Shown here: one piece after another, positions 6,273 through 11,396 of the stretch
How the letters are laid out: each line of letters starts with the position of its first letter
How positions within the stretch are numbered: the first letter of the stretch is position 1
From: Methylobacterium sp.
GTDB taxonomy: Bacteria; Pseudomonadota; Alphaproteobacteria; Rhizobiales; Beijerinckiaceae
Reading direction: 5' to 3'
DNA length: 11,396 nt
Assembly (NCBI GenBank): GCA_021154065.1
Contig: JAJKJG010000099.1
Location: 1-11,396, forward strand
Program-made: the position numbers and the translations under genes
Notes under the pieces: generated by a model
Databases searched by the model: none
What the model saw: only the letters and a program-made list of their open reading frames with translations
Told to the model about the DNA's origin: nothing

Positions 6273-9200
6273 CCGAGCTCGTCGATGGCAGGCACGAGCA
6301 GCAGCTCGACGCGGAGATGGTCCGCCGTGCAACCGCGGTGCTGAGCGCCGATGGCAGCGCGGTGCCGCCGGGCAAGATCGCGCACGCGATCATCGGCGCC
6401 GCGGCGCGGATCGGCGAAGAGGTCACGCGCCGGCTCGACCGGGTTCCTGAGAAGCAGGCGGACAACTTCTACGCCGCGATGGGCATCGGCCGCGATCCGG
6501 CCCGGCCGGCCCGCGTGCCGGTTGCGTTCAAGCTCGCGGACCCGGCGCCGGGCGAGGCGCGGGCGCCGGCCGCGACCCGCCTCACCGCCGAGACCGGCGA
6601 TCTGCCCGCCGTCTTCGAGGTCGAGCGCGGCATCACCCTCGCCCCCGGCTCGATAATCGCGATGAGTGCCGTCGACCTCGAGACCGATCGGATTTTCCTG
6701 CCCCCGCCCGGCGTCGTCGACGCCCGGCTGCCGCGCGTCGCGCCGATCCTGCGCTTCCTCGCGAGCGGTGCCGGCGCCGGCGCCACCAAGCTGCAGATCG
6801 ACCCCGCCGAAGGCCTTGGACCGGGGCGGTTCCTCAAGTTCGGCAGCGCGCCCGACGGGCCCGAACGGACCATCGTCACGGTCGAGGACGATCTCGTCAC
6901 GATCGAGCCGCCGCTCGCCGCGACGCTTCCGAAGGGTACGCCGGTGCGCGAGGTGACGGACTTCGCACCGTTCGCGCCCGGCGGCCAGGACCGCCAGTCG
7001 CACACGCTCTATCTCAGCCATTCGACGATGCTCGAGGTGCCGGCGGCGCTCAGCTTCGTCGTCGCCGGCGTCGAAGATGCAGCGGCGGCCGAATGGAGCT
7101 GGTGGGGCAAGACCAGCGAGGAAGACCTGCCCGACTGGCAAGCCCTCGAAGCGAAACCGGTCGCCGGTCGGCTTCACCTCAAGAAAACGAAAGGGAAGCC
7201 GGAGAAAAGAGACATCGACGGCCGCAATGGGTTGTGGCTTCGTGCCCGGCTGCCCGGGGGATCGATGCGTTCGGGCGAGGCCCAGGACATCCGCCTGGCG
7301 GTTTCCGGCGACGACGTCTGCAACCTCGAGCACGATCAGCGCTGCGAGTCCCAGCCGATGGCGGTCGCCTACGAGGGGATCGCGGTCACGACGCCGATCG
7401 TGACGAACAAGCCGTACCACCCGTTCGGGCGCGAGCCGCGCATCTTCGACAGTTTCTACATCGGTTGCGGCGAAGCGTTCGGCAAGGCCGGTGCCGAGGT
7501 GAGCTTGTGCTTCACGCTCGGGGGAGCTCAGCTCGGGCCGCTCGCGGCGGTCGGCGACGGCCCGGAATTCCAGCTCTTCGGCGTCGGCTCCGACGGCCTG
7601 CTGTACCAGGCTGATTTCACCGCCGAGCGACCGCAGCTGAAGCCGGTACCGCACCCGCGCGGGCGAGATTCGCGCGTGTCCTTCCTCCCGCGCGCCCCTG
7701 TCGCAGCGCGCCTCGGAGGCGGCAACGTGCGCGTCGCGGTCGCCGACAAGGGCGCGATCTATCTCGCAAGCTTCAGGTATCGCGCTCCGCTGGTTGAAGG
7801 CTCGGTCGTCTGGGAGCGGTTGACCGGCGAGCCCGAGAATCAGGACGTCGCAATCAGCGCGCTGTTCATCGGCGATGACGCAAAGGCGTCGGTCTACGCG
7901 CTGGCGGAGAATCGACTGCTCGTCTGGACCAGGGAAGCCAACGGTATTGCGCTCAACGTCCAGAAGCAGGTGGTCGATCTCGTCCCGATTCAAGGACGGG
8001 GCATCGATGCGGCGCTGATCATCGACGAGGCCGAAGCCGATCGGCGCGTTCGCGTCGTCCTTGCCGATGCGAGGGAAGTCGCCGTCGCCACGGTCGCGCC
8101 AGAGGCGTTGCCGGCGCTCGAGCGCGCAGCCTGGGCGCAGACGATCGACCCCAAGGACCCTGAGCTCTACATCGCCGGGTTCGAGGGCGAGCCCTCGTCG
8201 GCGCAGGCTTCGCAACCGATCACGCTCGTTCATATCCGGGGCGGGAAGGCAGAGGTCAGCCGCCCGGGCGAATGCGAGGTCCTGCCGATCGCGTTCGAGC
8301 CGCCGCCCTTGGACGAGCCCGGCTGGAGCCCGACGCTGGTCGTCGCGACGGAGCGCCCGACGCGATTTGTCGCGCAGCAGCGCATGGCCGGCCCGGCGAC
8401 CGTGTTCAAGAAGCTCCTCGAGCCCGCGAGCATTGGCGCCGGCGACGAAAAGCACCGCCGCCGGATGTTCGGCGCCTTTGGGAAGACCGTGATCCAACAT
8501 GCCGATCTCGGCCTGCTTTACCGGACATTCCGAGAAGCCCGAATCGACGGCCGGACGAGATACGTCGCCGACGCTGCGAGAGTACCGGCCGAGGCGCGAT
8601 ATCTCGTCTTCGAGGGCGCGGCCGAGGGCGAAGGATTTTTACTCCTGGCCGACCGTGAAGGAAATCGTCTCCTGGAGCCGACGCCGCGCGGGGCCGAGCT
8701 CCATCGGGAGGCGAGTCCGCGATTCTTCTCTGACGCCGACGGAAAATCGGGCGACGTCGTCGTGACCTCGGAGGGCATTTCGCTGAGCGACAGCGGCGCC
8801 ACCGGCGATGTCGACATCGTTCTCACCATCACGGATGCCGCCGGCCGGCAGGAGCCGGGCGGGATCTGGCACTTATCCCGAAAGGCGGGCACGGCCGAGC
8901 CGGAATGGCGCAAGCCCGACGCCTTCCCCGCTCCCGGCTCGGGATCGCTGCAGTATCGGCTGCTGCAGCCGATCCTTGCGGCGGCACGCCGGGCCGTCGC
9001 GCCGAAGCTTGCCCTCATCGACTATTTCGAGCCCTCCGACAGCGGCGCCGTTCAGGCGTTGCTCGATCAGGGGCCGCTGCAAGCCGCGAATGCGGCCGTC
9101 GCGGTTTATGAGCTGGAGGCGTTCGACGGCGTCCGGCTTTTCAAATTCCCGCATGATCTCGCCGCGCGTGACGACAGCCGGCTCCGGCTGATGGCCGCGT

Positions 9201-11218
9201 CAGCAGGATGGTCGACGCTCGGCCCCGCCGACCAGCCGGCGAATCCGGCGCTGTCCTGGGAGTATTGGAACGGCTCCTCCTGGTGGGCGCTGGACGCGGG
9301 CACGTTCACCGACCGGACCGCCAACCTGCTTCTCACAGGCGGCGTGTTCTTCACCGTCCCGGCCGATGTTCGAGAAACCGAGGTCGGCGGACGCAAGGAC
9401 CGCTGGATCAGGGCGCGCCTGGTCGGCGGCGACTACGGCGAAGCCCGCGTCACCGTCGAGACGCACGAGCTTCCCGGGGGCAAGAGCGAGCAGGAGGTCA
9501 AGCGCGACGCCAGCGCGATTCGCGCCCCCTATGTGATGGAGCTCAAGGTCGGCTATTGCGCGAGCGAGCTTGTGCGCCCGGAGATCGTGCTGACCGCCGA
9601 CAATCTCGGCATGCTCGATCAGACGAGCGCCAACAACGCCGGCTTGCCGATCGCGCTTTTCACGCCGGTCGCCGAATACATGAACCGGGCGGGGACGGCG
9701 CCGGCCGCAGCTGCCGATGTGGGCGCGTGTTGCGAGGAGCTTCCGTCCCGTCCCTCGATCGAGCCCGCCGTCGAGCGTGACGGCGCGGCGGGCGAGCGCC
9801 TCCCGTTCAGCCGCGCGCTGCTGATCGGTTTCGATCAGCCGGTCGCCGGGGACGCGATCTCGCTCTACTTCGACGCGGCGCCGGGAAGGCCCGAGGTCGA
9901 GCTCGTCGCCGAAGTGTTCCACGCCGGCCGCTTCGACAAAGCGCGCATCCTCGCCGACAGGAGCTACGGCTTCAGCGAGCCCGGTGCGCTCGCGCTCGAG
10001 CTTCCGACGGCACCGGAGCGGGTCAGCCTGTTTGGAACCGTGGCGCATTGGCTCCGGCTGCGGCCGAAGTCGGACGGCGCGGCATGGTCTCCGCGTCTGC
10101 GCGGAATCTACATGAACGCGGCTGCGACGGTCTCGGTCGAGACGCGCAGCAGGGAGAATCTGGGATCGTCGTCGGGCGCGCCCGATCAGGTTTTCCACCT
10201 CGCACAGGCCTCCGTCGCGGCGGACAGCCTCGAGCTGCGGGTGGCCGAGCCGGTCGGCATCGAGGAAGCCGGCGCACTTCAGGCGCTCCCTGAGATCGGC
10301 GGAATGCCGGGGCCGTGGCTGCGATGGCAGGAAGTCCCCGAGTTCCCGGTCCCGGATGAGCAGGATCTGCCGCAGCGGCTGTACACGCTCGATGCCGAGA
10401 CAGGCGTGCTCCGCTTCGGAAACGGCAAGAACGGCGCCATTCCGCCGCCCGGCGGCGCGATCCTTGCGGTCGTCTACCGGCACGTGACAGGCGCTGCCGC
10501 CAATGCCGTCAAGCCCGGCAGCGAGCTCCAGCTGTTGTCGCCGATCGCCGGCGTCGAGAAGGTCATCGCGCTCGATGCCGCGGCGGGCGGGAGCGACGTC
10601 GAAGCGCCAGGCGCGGCGCGGGCGCGCGCGCCGGCGAAGATCAGGAACGGTGGTCGTGTCGTCACGCTCGCCGATGTCGAGGATTTCATCAGGTCGCGCG
10701 CGCCGGCGCCGGCGCAAGTTCACGCTTCGAACTGGCGCGGCGGCATTCGCCTCGTTGTCGCCGGAAGAAACAGGCCGATCCCCTCGCCGGCGGAGCTGCG
10801 CGAGATCGAGCGCGCCGTGGCCGAGGTCGCGACCTACGGACTTGCCGCCCCGCGGCGCCTCTCCGCGGTCGGTCCCCGGCTCCTGCCCATCACCATCGAG
10901 ATCGTCGTTGCGCCCGATGACGCGACCGGCTTTGCCGACATCGCCGCCGAGGCCCGCCGCGCCGTCGGCGCCTTCTTCGATCATGCGACCGGCGGTCATG
11001 ACGGGCGCGGCTGGCCGGTCGGGGCCCGGCCGAGCGCGATCGACGTGTCGGCTCCGCTCGAGCCGATATCCGACCGCGCCGTCGTCACCGACATAGCGAT
11101 CGCACGCGCGGATCGGGATCCGCCGCAGCCGCTGCCGGACCCGCTCCCCGCCGACGTTCTGGTCCGCGTCGAGGCCGGGTCGATCCGGATCGCACTCGCC
11201 GGGGAGAAGGCGGCGTGA
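6269..11218 (+). CDS. Giant baseplate J/gp6-like wedge protein (Afp11-like) with large internal insertion
   Basis: This 1649-aa protein is a putative baseplate assembly protein of the gp6/gpJ family, forming wedges around the hub. The N-terminus (about 1-260) has the usual KQADNFYAAMGIGRDPARPA region and paired beta-sandwich segments. A first WEYW-type module begins near residue 275 (EWSWWG) and contains GLWLRARLPGG. After PHPFG-like and FDSFYIGCGEAFGKAGAEV blocks (about 385-415), roughly 570 residues are inserted before the second module near residue 995 (LSWEYWNGSSWWAL, then RWIRARLVGGDYGEARV). The C-terminal part is classical: TLDAETGVLRFGNGKNG near 1373, VVYRHVTGAAANAVKPGSEL, AAGGSDVE near 1437, then VVTLADVEDFIRS, and a final domain with LPITIEIVVAP. 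It is far longer than T4 gp6, and most of the excess is the insertion. The frame is unbroken. The start ATG 6269 overlaps the gp25-like stop; the stop overlaps GTG 11215. Confidence 0.93.
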   Translation: MTELVDGRHEQQLDAEMVRRATAVLSADGSAVPPGKIAHAIIGAAARIGEEVTRRLDRVPEKQADNFYAAMGIGRDPARPARVPVAFKLADPAPGEARAPAATRLTAETGDLPAVFEVERGITLAPGSIIAMSAVDLETDRIFLPPPGVVDARLPRVAPILRFLASGAGAGATKLQIDPAEGLGPGRFLKFGSAPDGPERTIVTVEDDLVTIEPPLAATLPKGTPVREVTDFAPFAPGGQDRQSHTLYLSHSTMLEVPAALSFVVAGVEDAAAAEWSWWGKTSEEDLPDWQALEAKPVAGRLHLKKTKGKPEKRDIDGRNGLWLRARLPGGSMRSGEAQDIRLAVSGDDVCNLEHDQRCESQPMAVAYEGIAVTTPIVTNKPYHPFGREPRIFDSFYIGCGEAFGKAGAEVSLCFTLGGAQLGPLAAVGDGPEFQLFGVGSDGLLYQADFTAERPQLKPVPHPRGRDSRVSFLPRAPVAARLGGGNVRVAVADKGAIYLASFRYRAPLVEGSVVWERLTGEPENQDVAISALFIGDDAKASVYALAENRLLVWTREANGIALNVQKQVVDLVPIQGRGIDAALIIDEAEADRRVRVVLADAREVAVATVAPEALPALERAAWAQTIDPKDPELYIAGFEGEPSSAQASQPITLVHIRGGKAEVSRPGECEVLPIAFEPPPLDEPGWSPTLVVATERPTRFVAQQRMAGPATVFKKLLEPASIGAGDEKHRRRMFGAFGKTVIQHADLGLLYRTFREARIDGRTRYVADAARVPAEARYLVFEGAAEGEGFLLLADREGNRLLEPTPRGAELHREASPRFFSDADGKSGDVVVTSEGISLSDSGATGDVDIVLTITDAAGRQEPGGIWHLSRKAGTAEPEWRKPDAFPAPGSGSLQYRLLQPILAAARRAVAPKLALIDYFEPSDSGAVQALLDQGPLQAANAAVAVYELEAFDGVRLFKFPHDLAARDDSRLRLMAASAGWSTLGPADQPANPALSWEYWNGSSWWALDAGTFTDRTANLLLTGGVFFTVPADVRETEVGGRKDRWIRARLVGGDYGEARVTVETHELPGGKSEQEVKRDASAIRAPYVMELKVGYCASELVRPEIVLTADNLGMLDQTSANNAGLPIALFTPVAEYMNRAGTAPAAAADVGACCEELPSRPSIEPAVERDGAAGERLPFSRALLIGFDQPVAGDAISLYFDAAPGRPEVELVAEVFHAGRFDKARILADRSYGFSEPGALALELPTAPERVSLFGTVAHWLRLRPKSDGAAWSPRLRGIYMNAAATVSVETRSRENLGSSSGAPDQVFHLAQASVAADSLELRVAEPVGIEEAGALQALPEIGGMPGPWLRWQEVPEFPVPDEQDLPQRLYTLDAETGVLRFGNGKNGAIPPPGGAILAVVYRHVTGAAANAVKPGSELQLLSPIAGVEKVIALDAAAGGSDVEAPGAARARAPAKIRNGGRVVTLADVEDFIRSRAPAPAQVHASNWRGGIRLVVAGRNRPIPSPAELREIERAVAEVATYGLAAPRRLSAVGPRLLPITIEIVVAPDDATGFADIAAEARRAVGAFFDHATGGHDGRGWPVGARPSAIDVSAPLEPISDRAVVTDIAIARADRDPPQPLPDPLPADVLVRVEAGSIRIALAGEKAA
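7526..9238 (+). other. Inserted, propeller-like beta-repeat region within the large wedge protein
   Basis: Residues about 420-990 interrupt the two WEYW-type modules of the wedge protein. The first 400 or so residues show loosely repeated strand pairs: EFQLFGVGSDGLLYQADF near 433, VRVAVADKGAIYLASF near 488, ASVYALAENRLLVWTRE near 540, VRVVLADAREVAVATV near 594, ITLVHIRGGKAEV near 645, LVVATERPTRFVAQQR near 689, and YLVFEGAAEGEGFLLLADRE near 777. Most spacings are about 45-55 residues, as in beta-propeller blades. Residues about 800-990 are a further mixed segment, including a helical stretch LQYRLLQPILAAARRAVAP. The boundaries and the propeller reading are judged by eye; no family name is claimed. 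Confidence 0.5.
11201..11210 (+). promoter_or_regulatory. Ribosome binding site for the second wedge gene
   Basis: GGGGAGAAGG ends 4 nt before GTG 11215 and lies in the last codons of the large wedge gene. It supports a GTG start coupled to the upstream stop (GTGA overlap). Confidence 0.6.
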
Positions 11219-11396
11219 TCCCGCTCAGCCCGCACCTCGACGACATCGATTTCGATGCCCTCCTGGCGCTCGCCCGGGCGCGCCTTCCGGCGCTGGCGCC
11301 CGAATGGACCGACTATAACCACCACGATCCCGGCATCACGCTTGTCGAGCTTCTGGCCTGGGTCGCTGACTCGCAGGTCTATTCGCTGGCCCGCAA
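11215..11396 (+). CDS. Second baseplate J-like assembly protein (Afp12-like), N-terminal part
   Basis: Only the first 60 codons are in the window; the frame runs open off the right edge. The GTG start overlaps the preceding TGA (GTGA) with GGGGAGAAGG upstream. The product begins MIPLSPHLDDIDFDALLALA and reaches the highly typical WTDYNHHDPGITLVELLAWV followed by ADSQVYSLAR. That block (tryptophan, then D-Y-N-x-H-D-P-G-I-T-L, then ELLAW) marks the N-terminus of putative baseplate assembly proteins of the J/gp6 family. Having two such genes in a row, first a large and then a second wedge protein, is the usual Afp11-Afp12 order. The rest of the protein cannot be judged here. Confidence 0.9.
   Translation, partial: MIPLSPHLDDIDFDALLALARARLPALAPEWTDYNHHDPGITLVELLAWVADSQVYSLAR

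Noticed and set aside
6248..8500. 750-codon open frame on the - strand opposite the large wedge gene
   Set aside because: It lies antisense to a protein with clear family motifs; its translation is Arg/Asp/Leu-rich with no recognisable domain, as expected from the mirror frame of GC-rich coding DNA.
9200..10999. 599-codon - strand open frame
   Set aside because: It is antisense to the conserved C-terminal half of the wedge protein, with no motif or suitable neighbours.

Overview
The window is an interior piece of one gene cluster that builds a phage-tail-like extracellular contractile injection system (eCIS; the Afp / PVC / MAC / AlgoCIS / Streptomyces CIS relatives). All genes lie on the + strand. 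Neighbouring genes overlap by 1, 4 or 23 nt or are separated by at most about 22 nt, so the whole window reads as one operon. I see no promoter, terminator, tRNA, transposon or CRISPR. The DNA is very GC-rich, with G or C preferred at third codon positions. That suits a high-GC proteobacterium, perhaps an alphaproteobacterium, but the taxon is an inference that the sequence does not prove.

Layout, left to right: C-terminal part of a tail sheath protein (1-555); first tail-tube protein, gp19/Afp1-like (578-1012); a small tail-assembly protein (1025-1411); a 59-aa protein resembling the DUF6760 family of eCIS loci (1411-1590); second tube paralog, Afp5-like (1591-2040); an Arg/Ala/Pro-rich, probably disordered 354-aa protein with a short helical C-terminal tail (2037-3101); LysM-containing tube/baseplate protein, Afp7-like (3114-3818); gp27-like hub, late control D family (3796-4920); gp5/gpV-like OB-fold spike with a beta-prism (4917-5555); PAAR spike tip (5555-5854); gp25-like wedge (5856-6272, apparently with a CTG start); a giant 1649-aa baseplate-J/gp6-like wedge (6269-11218); and the start of a second baseplate-J-like protein, Afp12-like (from 11215, cut by the window edge).

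Together these give the sheath and tube, the hub that ends the tube (LysM and gp27-like), the piercing spike (gpV-like and PAAR) and the baseplate wedges (gp25-like and two J-like proteins) that hold the sheath extended until firing. No AAA+ ATPase, tail fibre, tube terminator or toxin cargo is inside the window; they would be expected in the flanking DNA.

The most unusual points are a roughly 570-residue, propeller-like insertion in the large wedge protein, the disordered Arg-rich gene between the second tube and LysM genes, and the CTG start of the gp25-like gene behind a perfect GGAGG.
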